A stretch of 64,000 nucleotides of DNA from Bernardetia sp. (GCA_020630575.1 JAHDBD010000012.1:1-64000), one strand, 5' to 3'; shown: positions 53,464 through 62,729, counted from the first letter of the stretch. The notes: generated by a model from the sequence alone, not told the origin. A program made the numbers and translations.

Positions 53464-54051
53464 ATGTTAATGAAAATTTTACTCATTTGGGCAGTAATTA
53501 CTGGAGCAACTTACCTTGTAAGTGCCATTGCTTCAGAAGTAAAACAGTGGGCGACTCGTCGTGCATTGCGTCATGTGAGTCCAAAGGAGATTGCTCAGCT
53601 CATCAAAGAAAATGAGGGAAAAATTACAGCACAAGAATTACATCAACGTACTGCAATTCCTTATTGGGTGGCACAGCTCGTCCTGACAGAACTTACAGAA
53701 CAAAAACTTTTAGAAGAAAAGTACGAGAAAAATAGATTTGGAAGACGTGTCAAACAATTTGCACTTTCCGTATTTCCTACCGAACAAAATCTACGTTTTC
53801 AGTTACAAGGATTGAGTTCTACAACACAATTAAAAGCAAATGATCCTTTGTCAGATGCTGATGTAATTCGTCATGCTGTAGATGCAAAGGGAGATATTAC
53901 AGCTACACGCCTTTGTTTGAAAGCAAGTGTAACTATAGAAGAAGCTGCCAAAAAACTTGATCAGTTACACACAAAAGGTGTTTTTGATATACAAACAAGT
54001 GATGAAGGAGGATTTTTTTATAGCCTTAATGATAAAAGTTTATTAAGTTAA
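53464..54051 (+). CDS. Membrane-anchored protein with winged-helix-like repeats
   Basis: A 195-residue protein. One N-terminal hydrophobic segment (about 3-22), then two regions with helix-turn-helix-like patterns: SPKEIAQLIKENEGKITAQELHQRTAIPYWVAQLVLTELTEQ (about 38-79) and SDADVIRHAVDAKGDITATRLCLKASVTIEEAAKKLDQL (about 125-163). The domain resembles winged helices seen in membrane-tethered regulators, but I cannot name a family. Gene stands alone. Confidence 0.55.
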   Translation: MLMKILLIWAVITGATYLVSAIASEVKQWATRRALRHVSPKEIAQLIKENEGKITAQELHQRTAIPYWVAQLVLTELTEQKLLEEKYEKNRFGRRVKQFALSVFPTEQNLRFQLQGLSSTTQLKANDPLSDADVIRHAVDAKGDITATRLCLKASVTIEEAAKKLDQLHTKGVFDIQTSDEGGFFYSLNDKSLLS

Positions 54052-54287
54052 GCTAGTAGAAGAAAACAAAATAAACAATCAAATAGATTGATTTTGATTA
54101 TTTGATTTTAATTATTTTTTTTCTAAATTTAGAATTGTATTTTACAAAACAATTTTGTGTTATATTCTATTACATAATTATTTTTTGTAAATTGGTTCTA
54201 TCAACTAGTTAATTAGATTATTTCTTACAACTTGTTTCTATGAAATAATAGACATTTTATCACACTTGCTAACTTATAATAAAGTAC

Positions 54288-54671
54288 ATGAATCCACCTA
54301 TTTTTTATATAGAAGGAAAAAAATATATTCCAGAAGTTCGTTTTGATTCTACAAAGGGACTTTTAGAGTTTTCGGGGCAATGTTATCACGAATATACAGA
54401 AGAATTTTTTGCTCCTATTTATAAATGGGCGAGTGAGTATTTAGAAGAACCTGCTCGTACGATTACACTAGAGTTCAAGATGAATTATTATAATACAGTT
54501 TGTTCTCGTTGTTTTTTAGAGTTTTTAGAGATGTTTGAAGACTATGCACTCAATCAAGGTGGACAAGTTACAGTAAACTGGTATTATAAATCAAATGACT
54601 ATGATATGATGGAAAGTGGAGAAGATTATCAAGATGATTTAGAGCTAGATATCAATCTTATTTCCCATTAA
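54288..54671 (+). CDS. SiaC-family (DUF1987) regulatory phosphoprotein
   Basis: A 127-residue STAS-like regulator. In Pseudomonas, SiaC is phosphorylated on a Thr by SiaB and dephosphorylated by the PP2C enzyme SiaA. The family pattern is visible: TKGLLEFSGQCYHEYTEEFFAPIYKW, then LEFKMNYYNTVCSRCFLEFLEMFE with the Asn-Thr phospho-site (Thr about 69), then VNWYYKSNDYDMMESGEDY. The usual partner genes are not adjacent, but two membrane PP2C phosphatases lie at 29.4-32.6 kb; a link is only inferred. Confidence 0.88.
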   Translation: MNPPIFYIEGKKYIPEVRFDSTKGLLEFSGQCYHEYTEEFFAPIYKWASEYLEEPARTITLEFKMNYYNTVCSRCFLEFLEMFEDYALNQGGQVTVNWYYKSNDYDMMESGEDYQDDLELDINLISH

Positions 54672-54682
54672 TTTAGAAGCCT

Positions 54683-54714
54683 TTGTTGGTGTTTTAGCGA
54701 AGCGACACCAACAA
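54683..54714. repeat. REP-like palindrome
   Basis: TGTTGGTGT (54684-54692) and ACACCAACA (54705-54713) flank a TTTAGCGAAGCG loop. Long-loop member of the family. Confidence 0.75.
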
Positions 54715-54785
54715 ACACAATTCATTCTTAATAGCTTCTATATATTTATATTTTTTAATCTTTATTTTTTTAATTTATTATTTTT

Positions 54786-55001
54786 ATGAAAAAGTCCGTC
54801 GGAATTATAGTATTAGTTATTGGTATTTTACTTGCTGCTTTTGGTTTTTATCAAAATGAAGCCTCTTCAAAAACACTCTTGAAAATTGCAAATACAGAAA
54901 TTAAGACTGAAAAAAATGCGCCAAGTACAAATCCTCTTATTATTGGAGGTGCAGTTGTAGGTCTTATTGGTGTTGTAGTAATTATTGTTGCTAAAAAATA
55001 A
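54786..55001 (+). CDS. Small two-helix membrane protein (DUF3185-like)
   Basis: A 71-residue protein with two membrane helices (about 4-22 and 50-68), the second Gly/Val-rich, and a short polar loop with TNPLIIGGAVVGLIG. The pattern resembles DUF3185. It is followed by a strong terminator. Function unknown. Confidence 0.6.
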   Translation: MKKSVGIIVLVIGILLAAFGFYQNEASSKTLLKIANTEIKTEKNAPSTNPLIIGGAVVGLIGVVVIIVAKK

Positions 55002-55021
55002 TTTCTATATATTCACATTTC

Positions 55022-55062
55022 AAAGTCTGATTTTTTTCTATAAAAAATCAGACTCTTTTTAT
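55022..55062 (+). terminator. Terminator
   Basis: AGTCTGATTTTTT pairs with AAAAAATCAGACT, followed by T residues. Confidence 0.85.
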
Positions 55063-55131
55063 TTAATTTATAGTAAGTAAATGAGCAAAATAAAATATAT
55101 CTAATAAAAAAATAGAAAGTGAAAATTTAAA

Positions 55132-55161
55132 CTGTCAAGACACCTTTGAGGTGTCAGACAG
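55132..55161. repeat. Isolated two-tier hairpin
   Basis: Outer CTGTC/GACAG and inner GACACCT/AGGTGTC arms around TTG form an almost perfect 30-base palindrome. It has no T run, so it is not a terminator; it is more likely a small interspersed repeat. Confidence 0.6.
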
Positions 55162-55185
55162 ATTTTATTTGCATACAGAAAATGC

Positions 55186-55222
55186 CGTTGTTGGTGTTTT
55201 AGCGACAGCGACACCAACAACC
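55186..55222. repeat. REP-like palindrome
   Basis: GTTGTTGGTGT (55187-55197) pairs perfectly with ACACCAACAAC (55211-55221) across a loop containing TTTAGCGACAGCG. Best-preserved copy in the window. Confidence 0.8.
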
Positions 55223-55421
55223 ACAAACCCTGTAATTTTGCTTAGTTACTTATTTTCTATAAAATGCTATAATTATTCTAATCCTATTTATGATTTTTAT
55301 AGTTAAAATTTATATAATTGAGAGTGAATAGGTGTAATTTTTGTAAATTTACGGATATAGATAGTATCAAAACTTCTTTTAGAAAAATAAAGTAAAAAAT
55401 AAAGCATATATAAAAAACACT

Positions 55422-56345
55422 ATGAAGTTCAACATAACTTATATTATTTTTTTGGGAATATTTCTTTCTATATTCTCTCAAATTTCATTTGCCCAAACCG
55501 ATTCTCTTTCCGAAAATCTTCCAAATCAACTAACAACAGATACAAAACCTATTATTTTACTCAATGGAGATAAAAAAAATAGAGACGTAGCCACTCAATC
55601 AACTTCAGATGGTGAGGCCATGCTATTTTTAGATTTGAAAAAAAATGGTTCTACTTCTAAAAAAAGAAACAAGAAAAATAAAGAGCCAAAAGGCTATTAC
55701 TACGGATTGGAAACAAAACGTATTTTTAGAAAGTACGAACAAGGACGCAAGACTATTGTAGAAACATTTTATTATCTTAAAGATTTTAGAAACCCTGATC
55801 CTTTGGTAGATATTTATTATGTCTTTGATATAAAATCTGAAAAAATAAAAACACTTCCTCGTATAAATGCTGAAAATCATCTAGTTTTACACGGTCCTTA
55901 TGAGCGAAAAGAAAATGGGAAAGTGGTCGAAAGTGGAATTTATTATGCAGGTACAAAACACGGACGTTGGGAAAACTATCATTCTAGTGGTGTCCTGACA
56001 AATAAAGAGATTTATTATAAAGGTTTTCCAAAAAATACAAAGTTTGTCTATTATGACAAGCAGAAAACAAAAATAAAAGAGATAATTCCGATGGAAAGTA
56101 ATTACGTTCATGGACATTATATTATCTTTTTTGAAAGTGGAGCAATCAAAGAAGAAGGAAATTATCAATATGGAAGACGTGTAAAACGTTGGATGAGTTA
56201 TTACGATGGAAAAGCAAAGAATGCAAAAGGACAACGTCATATAGAAACGCAATACACAGAAGACCCTTTTGATAAAACCATAAAACCTTATACACTTAGA
56301 GAGTGGGACGAAAAAGGAAAATACATAAAAGACAATAGAAATTAA
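55422..56345 (+). CDS. Secreted protein with MORN/YwqK-like repeats
   Basis: A 307-residue protein with a signal peptide (1-24, ending FAQ). Residues about 150-300 contain repeats of the YwqK/MORN type: HGPYERKENGKVVESGIYYAGTKHGRWENYHSSG, GHYIIFFESGAIKEEGNYQYGRRVKRWMSYYD. These are beta-hairpin repeats common in Bacteroidota exported proteins. The stop codon overlaps the next start by one base (TAATG), so it is translationally coupled to the barrel gene that follows. Confidence 0.75.
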   Translation: MKFNITYIIFLGIFLSIFSQISFAQTDSLSENLPNQLTTDTKPIILLNGDKKNRDVATQSTSDGEAMLFLDLKKNGSTSKKRNKKNKEPKGYYYGLETKRIFRKYEQGRKTIVETFYYLKDFRNPDPLVDIYYVFDIKSEKIKTLPRINAENHLVLHGPYERKENGKVVESGIYYAGTKHGRWENYHSSGVLTNKEIYYKGFPKNTKFVYYDKQKTKIKEIIPMESNYVHGHYIIFFESGAIKEEGNYQYGRRVKRWMSYYDGKAKNAKGQRHIETQYTEDPFDKTIKPYTLREWDEKGKYIKDNRN

Positions 56346-57571
56346 TGAAAATCATCTATTCTAAACTATTCTTTAGTAGTTTATTGCTATCAGTTTTATT
56401 TCCTTTTTTTGGTTTTGCACAATTAGATAACAGTTCTTTTTACCCTAAAAAAGAACTGTATTCTTTTTCAGATTCTGCTTCAAAAGTAAATAAAAGCTTA
56501 AATCAAAGACAGCTAAATCTTGAAATAGATTATTTTGGTTTTTTTCGTAATAGAGAGTTTTTTGAAACTATTGCAGATGGTTATACACTTTTTGGCTCAC
56601 ACTTTTTGAGTAAATTATCTTATTCTGCTGATACAACCCTCAAAATTTCGGGAGGTATGTTTTTACGAAAAGATTTTGGAAGTGCAGCTAATAATAGCCG
56701 TTTTAATCAAATACAACCTTATTTTCAGTTCTTATATAAAAAAAATAAACATCAATTTGTTTTTGGAAACTTAGAAGGAAATCTACAACATAATTTAATA
56801 GAGCCATTATTCAATTTTGAGAATATAATAAATAGAAGAATTGAAAATGGAGTGCAGTATAAATATGTATCCAAAAATACATTGTTAGATACATGGATAG
56901 ATTGGGTAACAATGATTTATCCTTACTCAGATTTCGATGAAGAATTACATTTTGGATTGAATATAGAACGAAATATAATTACTTCTAAAAATAAAAAAAA
57001 ATGGAAAAGTACAATTCCAATTCAACTTACAGCTATTCATAAAGGAGGACAAATCAATACAACAGATAATCCTTTGGTAACTATTTTTAATGCTGCAATT
57101 GGAAACAAAACAACTTATTATTTTCAAGACAATAAGGCAAACAATAGTTTTTATTTGAAATATATCAGAACACATCTTTATAGTGTATTTTTTATAGATA
57201 ACTCTTCTGTTCCTAATTTTGCGTTTAAAAATGGGATGGGAATTTATGCTAATTTAGAGTTGGCTACACAAAAACATCAACTTATGTTGTCCTACTGGCG
57301 AGGACAGGATTTTACAGCCCCGTTAGGTGGAGATATTTATAGCTCTGTAAGTCGGATTTATGCGCCAAATACAGAAAATGAACCCTTGAGAAATTTGTTT
57401 ATTTTACGTGTTCTGACAAATTTTTCTATTCCAAATATTGCAAAAGATGATGCAAAGATAGTTTTTCGTGCCACTCCATTTTATAATTTAGGGACGAATG
57501 AACTGAATTTTAGTACAGGTCTATATGCTATCTTTAACACTAATTTTTTATTGAAGAGCTTTAAGAAATAG
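56345..57571 (+). CDS. Outer-membrane beta-barrel protein of unknown function
   Basis: A 408-residue protein with a signal peptide (1-25, ending GFAQ). The rest is alternating hydrophobic/polar strands with many aromatic residues, as in outer-membrane barrels. No family recognised. Its start overlaps the stop of the YwqK-repeat gene, so the two products probably act together at the outer membrane. Confidence 0.65.
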   Translation: MKIIYSKLFFSSLLLSVLFPFFGFAQLDNSSFYPKKELYSFSDSASKVNKSLNQRQLNLEIDYFGFFRNREFFETIADGYTLFGSHFLSKLSYSADTTLKISGGMFLRKDFGSAANNSRFNQIQPYFQFLYKKNKHQFVFGNLEGNLQHNLIEPLFNFENIINRRIENGVQYKYVSKNTLLDTWIDWVTMIYPYSDFDEELHFGLNIERNIITSKNKKKWKSTIPIQLTAIHKGGQINTTDNPLVTIFNAAIGNKTTYYFQDNKANNSFYLKYIRTHLYSVFFIDNSSVPNFAFKNGMGIYANLELATQKHQLMLSYWRGQDFTAPLGGDIYSSVSRIYAPNTENEPLRNLFILRVLTNFSIPNIAKDDAKIVFRATPFYNLGTNELNFSTGLYAIFNTNFLLKSFKK

Positions 57572-57649
57572 AGATATTTATTTTTTTAGAAAAAGGATTT
57601 ATTAACCTTCAAATATTTTTATACCTTTAAAATTTAAAACCTTATCTTT

Positions 57650-57686
57650 TGCCGTTTGGTGTTTTAGCATAGCGACACCCAACAAA
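57650..57686. repeat. REP-like palindrome, imperfect
   Basis: TTTGGTGT and ACACCCAA around TTTAGCATAGCG. A degenerate long-loop member of the same family, 42 bases before ftcD. Confidence 0.65.
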
Positions 57687-57727
57687 ATAATCTTATCTTT
57701 CATTTTATCATCAAGAAAACCAAACAC

Positions 57728-59413
57728 ATGAAACAATTAATTGAATGCGTTCCTAACTTTTCAGAAGGGCGTAATATGGATATTATCAATCAGATTACTA
57801 AAGAAATTGAAAGTGTAGAAGGCGTTTCGCTTTTAGATGTCGACCCAGGAAAGGCAACCAACAGAACCGTTGTAACTTTTGTAGGCGAGCCAGAGCCTGT
57901 TTTGGAAGCTGCTTTTTTAGCTATGAAAAAGGCGAAAGAACTTATAGATATGAGCAAACACACAGGCGAACACCCTCGTTTTGGTGCAACAGATGTTTGT
58001 CCACTTATTCCGATTGCTAATATTTCGATGGAAGAAACAGCAAAATTAGCACACAAGTTAGCTGAGAGAGTAGGAAAAGAGCTAGATTATCCTGTTTATT
58101 TGTATGAAAATGCAGCTACGAAAAAAGAGCGTAAAAACTTAGCTTTTGTTAGAATGGGAGAGTATGAAGGACTAAAAGAACGAATCAAAACAGAAACTCC
58201 AGACTTTGGAAAAGCTGAATTTAGACCAAAAACAGGTGCAACAGCAATAAGCGCAAGAGACTTTTTGATTGCTGTTAATTTTAATTTAAATACTACTTCT
58301 TCAAGACGTGCAAACTCTGTGGCTTTTGATGTACGTGAAGCTGGAAGAGTATTGAGAGAAGGAAATCCAATTACAGGAAAGATAAAAGAAGATAAAAATG
58401 GAGAGCCTTTGCGCCAAGAAGGAACATGTAAAGGAACAAAAGGAATTGGTTGGTTTATCGAAGAATATGGAATTGCACAGGTTTCGATGAACATTACTGA
58501 TGTAAAAGCAACTCCTTTACATATTGCTTTTGAAGAAACACGAAAAAGTGCAGAATCTCGTGGAATGCGTGTAACAGGAACAGAAATAGTAGGTTTAGTT
58601 CCATTAAAAATGATGACTTCAGCAGGCAGATATTTCTTAGAAAAGCAACAGCGTTCGACAGGAGTTTCGGAAGAAGAATTGATAAAAATTGCTATCAAGT
58701 CAATGGGCTTAGATGATTTGAAGCCATTTTATCCACAAGAAAAAATTATTGAATACAAAATTGCTGATGCTACAAAAACGCCTTTACTTCAAAAAAACTT
58801 GACAGAGTTTGCAGAAGAAACAGCTTCTGAATCGCCAGCACCAGGGGGAGGTTCTATTTCAGCTTATGTAGGAAGTTTGGGAGCAGCTTTAGGAACGATG
58901 GTAGCCAATCTTTCTTCACACAAAAGAGGTTGGGACAGTCGTTGGAAAGAGTTTTCAGATTTAGCAGAAGAAGGACAAATTTATAAAAATCAACTTTTAG
59001 CTTTAGTTGATGAAGATACTCATGCTTTTAATGGAATTATGAATGCTTTTGGTTTGCCAAAAGAAACTGAAACGGATATTGCTGCAAGAAAAAAAGCTAT
59101 TTCGGATGCCACAAAAAATGCGATTGAAGTTCCGTTGAGAATGATGGAAATTTGCGCTTCAATGTTTGACTGGTTGGAAAAATTAGCCAAAACAGGAAAC
59201 CCAAATTCGGCTTCTGATACAGGCGTAGGTGCAATTTGTGTACGTGCTGCATTGCGTGGAGCTTACTTGAATGTAAAGATTAATACTGCTTCCTTTGATG
59301 ATGCAACCTTTATTGAAGAAACTTTAGAAAAAGCAAAAACCTACCACAAAACAGCAAAAAAAGGGGAAAAAGAAGTTTTGAAATTGGTTAAGAATGCAAT
59401 TAAGGAAATGTAA
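57728..59413 (+). CDS. ftcD: Bifunctional glutamate formiminotransferase / formiminotetrahydrofolate cyclodeaminase
   Basis: Links histidine breakdown to the folate pool: moves the formimino group from formiminoglutamate to tetrahydrofolate, then releases ammonia to give methenyl-THF. The 561 residues are a fusion: transferase N- and C-lobes (about 1-300, IECVPNFSEGRN, HTGEHPRFGATDVCPLIPI) and cyclodeaminase (about 355-561, SESPAPGGGSISAYVGSLGAALGTMVANL). It faces metF across a shared terminator, which puts two folate genes side by side. Other hut genes are not in the window. Confidence 0.95.
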   Translation: MKQLIECVPNFSEGRNMDIINQITKEIESVEGVSLLDVDPGKATNRTVVTFVGEPEPVLEAAFLAMKKAKELIDMSKHTGEHPRFGATDVCPLIPIANISMEETAKLAHKLAERVGKELDYPVYLYENAATKKERKNLAFVRMGEYEGLKERIKTETPDFGKAEFRPKTGATAISARDFLIAVNFNLNTTSSRRANSVAFDVREAGRVLREGNPITGKIKEDKNGEPLRQEGTCKGTKGIGWFIEEYGIAQVSMNITDVKATPLHIAFEETRKSAESRGMRVTGTEIVGLVPLKMMTSAGRYFLEKQQRSTGVSEEELIKIAIKSMGLDDLKPFYPQEKIIEYKIADATKTPLLQKNLTEFAEETASESPAPGGGSISAYVGSLGAALGTMVANLSSHKRGWDSRWKEFSDLAEEGQIYKNQLLALVDEDTHAFNGIMNAFGLPKETETDIAARKKAISDATKNAIEVPLRMMEICASMFDWLEKLAKTGNPNSASDTGVGAICVRAALRGAYLNVKINTASFDDATFIEETLEKAKTYHKTAKKGEKEVLKLVKNAIKEM

Positions 59414-59452
59414 ATTTTATAGAAATTCTTTTAAAGGAATTTTTTATTAATC

Positions 59453-59492
59453 AAAAGACCATTTCAAATTTGTTTTTGAAATGGTCTTTTTC
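59453..59492. terminator. Bidirectional terminator between ftcD and metF
   Basis: AAAAGACCATTTCAAA pairs with TTTGAAATGGTCTTTT, with A residues on one side and T residues on the other, so it can serve both convergent genes. Confidence 0.85.
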
Positions 59493-59515
59493 GTATTTCT
59501 TTTATCTAAATCAAT

Positions 59516-60472
59516 TTAAAATAATTGTGCTGCAATTTTTTCAGTTGCTCCCGAACGCCCCATTGTATAATAATGCAGACATGGTACACCTTTTTCCATA
59601 AGTTCTTTTGATTGCTGAACAGCCCATTCTATCCCTACTTCTACAACAGCTTTGTTATCTTTACAAGCAGAAATAGCAGCTACTAAATCATCTGGAATAT
59701 CAATATGAAAAATACGAGGCAAAACACTAAGTTGTTTTTGTGTTGTAAAAGGCTTCAAACCTGGAATAATTGGAACATTAATACCTGCCTCTTTACATTT
59801 TTCTACAAATGAAAAGTATTTTGCATTATCAAAAAACATTTGAGTAACAATATATTCTGCTCCTGCATCTACCTTAGCTTTCAAATATGCCATGTCACTA
59901 TTTAAGTTTGGCGATTCAAAGTGTTTTTCAGGATAACCAGCTACACCAATACAAAAATTTGTTGGAATTGGGTGATGCAAATCATCATCGATATAATTTC
60001 CTTCATTCATATTTACAATCTGCCCAATTAAATCAACAGCATAATTATGTCCATCTTTTTCTGGAATGAAAGAACCTTCTGATTTGACAGCGTCTCCACG
60101 AAGAGCAAGTACATTTTCAATTCCTAAAAAAGACAAGTCTATAAGAGCATTTTCAGTTTCTTCTTTTGAAAAGCCTCCACAAATAATATGAGGAACAGCA
60201 TCTACTTGATAACGATTCATAATAGCTGCACAAATACCAACTGTCCCAGGACGTTTACGAGTTACTTTTTTCTCCAAAAGTCCCTCACCACGTGTTTTAT
60301 ATACATATTCTTCTCTATGATAAGTAACATCAACGAATGGAGGATTAAATTCCATTAAAGGGTTCATAGCATCAAAAATAGATTGAATGCTTTCTCCTTT
60401 TAGAGGTGGAATAAGTTCGAATGAAAAAAGGGTTTTACCTTTATTTGCGTTTAAATGTTCTATGACTTTCAA
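59516..60472 (-). CDS. metF: Methylenetetrahydrofolate reductase
   Basis: FAD enzyme that reduces 5,10-methylene-THF to 5-methyl-THF for methionine synthesis. The 318 residues form one TIM barrel: SFELIPPLKGESIQSIF near the start, PFVDVTYHREE, VLALRGDA (folate/FAD region), GVAGYPEKHFESPNL and the QMFFDNAKYF motif. Convergent with ftcD. No S-box or cobalamin-type element is visible in the upstream region. Confidence 0.95.
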   Translation of the reverse strand: MKVIEHLNANKGKTLFSFELIPPLKGESIQSIFDAMNPLMEFNPPFVDVTYHREEYVYKTRGEGLLEKKVTRKRPGTVGICAAIMNRYQVDAVPHIICGGFSKEETENALIDLSFLGIENVLALRGDAVKSEGSFIPEKDGHNYAVDLIGQIVNMNEGNYIDDDLHHPIPTNFCIGVAGYPEKHFESPNLNSDMAYLKAKVDAGAEYIVTQMFFDNAKYFSFVEKCKEAGINVPIIPGLKPFTTQKQLSVLPRIFHIDIPDDLVAAISACKDNKAVVEVGIEWAVQQSKELMEKGVPCLHYYTMGRSGATEKIAAQLF

Positions 60473-60832
60473 TGCTATTCTGTTTTAGAGTAAGACGATA
60501 AAGAAAATAAACCAAATAATAGTAATTTTTATGGCTTAATTTTATTTTAAATACTGTGTAAAATGCGTTTGTTTTGTATCTAATGGATTACAAATATACA
60601 ACTTACAACTTATTTAATTAAATTTGATTTGGTAGAATTGTTAAATTTGCGTTTTGAAGAGAATGTTAAAACAAAAAGTTTTAAAAGATGGGTTTTAATT
60701 AAATTTTTACTCTTTAGAAAAAAACACATTGATGATATTCTTAGGTCTTTTAATCTAAGTGATACCAACAATGTCATAATTTGTATGTATTTCTGTTAAT
60801 TTTGATTTCTAAAATCTTACTTTTTAATTTGT
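60473..60832. other. Divergent intergenic region metF-cysC
   Basis: AT-rich, 360 bases. A TAnnTTTG match (TAATTTTG, 60797-60804) lies 28 bases before the cysC start. A half REP-like site (ATACCAACAATG, near 60763) is present. Nothing else identified. Confidence 0.4.
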
Positions 60833-61402
60833 ATGAATCCTTGTGTGATTTGGTTTATTGGTCTTTCAGGTTCTGGCAAAACAACACTTTCAGATGCTCT
60901 TTTCGAAGAACTACGTTTTAAATACCCCTCTATTTTACTTAAAAAACTAGATGGTGATTTGCTCAGAAATGGACTCAACAGTAACTTAGGTTTTTCTTTA
61001 GTAGATAGAAATGAAAATATTCGTCGTTCGGCAGAGGTAGCCAAACTTTTCTATGAGAGTGGTTTTGTTGTATTGGCTTCTTTTATTACTCCTACTCATC
61101 AAAATCAAAAATTGCTTACTGATATTTTTCAAAAAAGTAAAGTTTTTCAAGACTCTCAGAGTACCACTAATTTGTTCAAAGTTTTTATTGATTGTCCTTT
61201 GGAAACTTGTGAACAAAGAGATGTAAAAGGACTTTACAAAAAAGCACGCACAGGAGAAATAAAGGAATTTACAGGAATTAGTAGTCCTTTTGAGAAACCA
61301 TTACCAAATCAAGTAGATATAATCATCGATAGTAGTAAATTTACGATAAATGAAAGTATAGGATTTATTTTGGATAAATTAGAAGAAAAAAGTTATTTGT
61401 AA
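60833..61402 (+). CDS. cysC: Adenylylsulfate kinase (APS kinase)
   Basis: Phosphorylates adenylylsulfate to PAPS. The 189 residues carry the P-loop GLSGSGKTT (about 10-18), the APS-binding LDGDLLRNGLNSNLGFS and RNENIRRSAEVAKL motifs, and the lid region ARTGEIKEFTGISSPFEKP. No sulfurylase or PAPS reductase is adjacent, so the product may serve sulfation as well as assimilation. Confidence 0.93.
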   Translation: MNPCVIWFIGLSGSGKTTLSDALFEELRFKYPSILLKKLDGDLLRNGLNSNLGFSLVDRNENIRRSAEVAKLFYESGFVVLASFITPTHQNQKLLTDIFQKSKVFQDSQSTTNLFKVFIDCPLETCEQRDVKGLYKKARTGEIKEFTGISSPFEKPLPNQVDIIIDSSKFTINESIGFILDKLEEKSYL

Positions 61403-61550
61403 AAACTGTTGCCTACAATTTCAATAAAAAGCCATACAATACTAGAAATTTTAAAAAAAAATGCTACTTTGTGAAAGCATTCGATAAAATCTCTAAAAAA
61501 GTTTTTATTGAGTTTTTACGTTCAATTTTTATATAAAAAATACTGCGATT

Positions 61551-62219
61551 ATGAGTTTGCTCAAAAACCTTATTAATAAATTTCAACAGCTTTTTAGTGG
61601 TTCGGCTGCTCCAAGTCCAGATTCAAGTAGAGCTATCCAAGCAAGACAACAACTTTTTGTGGCTATTTTAGAAGCCTGTGAGGATGGTGTCATTACAAAT
61701 GATGAAATGTCTGATGTTAGAGCCTTACAATCTAAACTAGGGATGTCTGACTCAGAGCTTAACAGCATCAAAATTCAAGTTTTACAAAATCTCATAGATA
61801 GAGTAATGGAAGATAATATTGTTACTGAAGAGGAGATGGATTTTATCGAACAAATAGAAATTGACCTTCAACTGGGTGTTGCTGATTCTTTAAAAATAAA
61901 AGGAGATATCGAAAGAGTAAGAAAAATGTACAAGCGTTCAAATTCTGTTGGTGGAGATGAATTTGATGATGAAGATTTTTTTGATGATGATTATGAAGAC
62001 GACTATGAAGACGATTATGATGATACAGAATATGACGAAGATACAATTGATATTGGCGATGCTGCTGCAATAGCTACTGCTGTGGGTGCAGGAGTAATTT
62101 TGGCTAATCAACTTAATGAAGATAGCGAATTAGAAGATGATCCGATTGACGAACAAGAAATAGAAGAAGAAAATGAAGAAAATACAGATGAGGTAGAAAC
62201 ATTTTCTGATGAATCTTAA
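61551..62219 (+). CDS. Helical protein with long acidic tail
   Basis: A 222-residue protein. The N-terminal half (about 30-130) holds two helical repeats with DGVITNDEMSDVRALQSKLG and DNIVTEEEMDFIEQIEIDLQ, resembling TerB- or EF-hand-like folds. The C-terminal half is extremely acidic: a Tyr-Asp/Glu run (about 145-165), a hydrophobic segment AAAIATAVGAGVILANQL (possible membrane helix), then Glu-rich sequence. Calcium binding is possible but not shown. Confidence 0.6.
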   Translation: MSLLKNLINKFQQLFSGSAAPSPDSSRAIQARQQLFVAILEACEDGVITNDEMSDVRALQSKLGMSDSELNSIKIQVLQNLIDRVMEDNIVTEEEMDFIEQIEIDLQLGVADSLKIKGDIERVRKMYKRSNSVGGDEFDDEDFFDDDYEDDYEDDYDDTEYDEDTIDIGDAAAIATAVGAGVILANQLNEDSELEDDPIDEQEIEEENEENTDEVETFSDES

Positions 62220-62258
62220 AAAAATATAGTCAAAAAAATAAAGGTAGTTTTTTTAAAT

Positions 62259-62310
62259 AGAAAGTAGAAAAGAATTATTATGAATTTTAAGCAATAATTT
62301 TCTACTTTCT
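62259..62310. terminator. Convergent terminator-like hairpin
   Basis: AAAGTAGAAAA pairs with TTTTCTACTTT across a loop of about 28 bases, between two convergent genes. Confidence 0.55.
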
Positions 62311-62321
62311 ATTGTGTATTT

Positions 62322-62729
62322 CTATTTTCTCTCTGATGCAACTTCATCAAGATAAAATTCAGCTTCGTCTCTAGTAGCAAATTTTATAATTGGATGTTTA
62401 GCTCTCTGTGTCGAACGGTGGATTTGATAATCAGCAAGATCATCAGCAGAAGCAAGTTGGGCTGTTACTAAAAGCCCTTGTTCAACAAGATAAACCTGTA
62501 TCTCTTGATGTAGATTTTCTACTTCCTTAGACATACTTCCCATCAAACGAATATCTGCAAAAATAGTAAAATGAGGTTTCATAAAACTAGCAGCCTTCTT
62601 CCAATCAGGAAAGAAATCTTTTACTTTATCTCTATTCATCCATCTGCCAATTACTTTAATGTATGCTCTATTTTTGTCAGTATCTACATAAATTTCGTAG
62701 TTTTCATTTCTTGCTATTTCTGTTTTCAT
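62322..62729 (-). CDS. STAS-like protein
   Basis: A 135-residue cytoplasmic protein with the SpoIIAA-like pattern YEIYVDTDKNRAYIKVIGRWMN, FTIFADIRLMGSMSKE in the middle and FATRDEAEFYLDEV at the end. It may be an anti-sigma-antagonist-fold regulator; no partner is adjacent. Confidence 0.55.
   Translation of the reverse strand: MKTEIARNENYEIYVDTDKNRAYIKVIGRWMNRDKVKDFFPDWKKAASFMKPHFTIFADIRLMGSMSKEVENLHQEIQVYLVEQGLLVTAQLASADDLADYQIHRSTQRAKHPIIKFATRDEAEFYLDEVASERK

Noticed and set aside
58096-58698. 200-codon antisense frame in ftcD
   Set aside because: ftcD is unambiguous on the plus strand; the antisense frame follows from its codon use.
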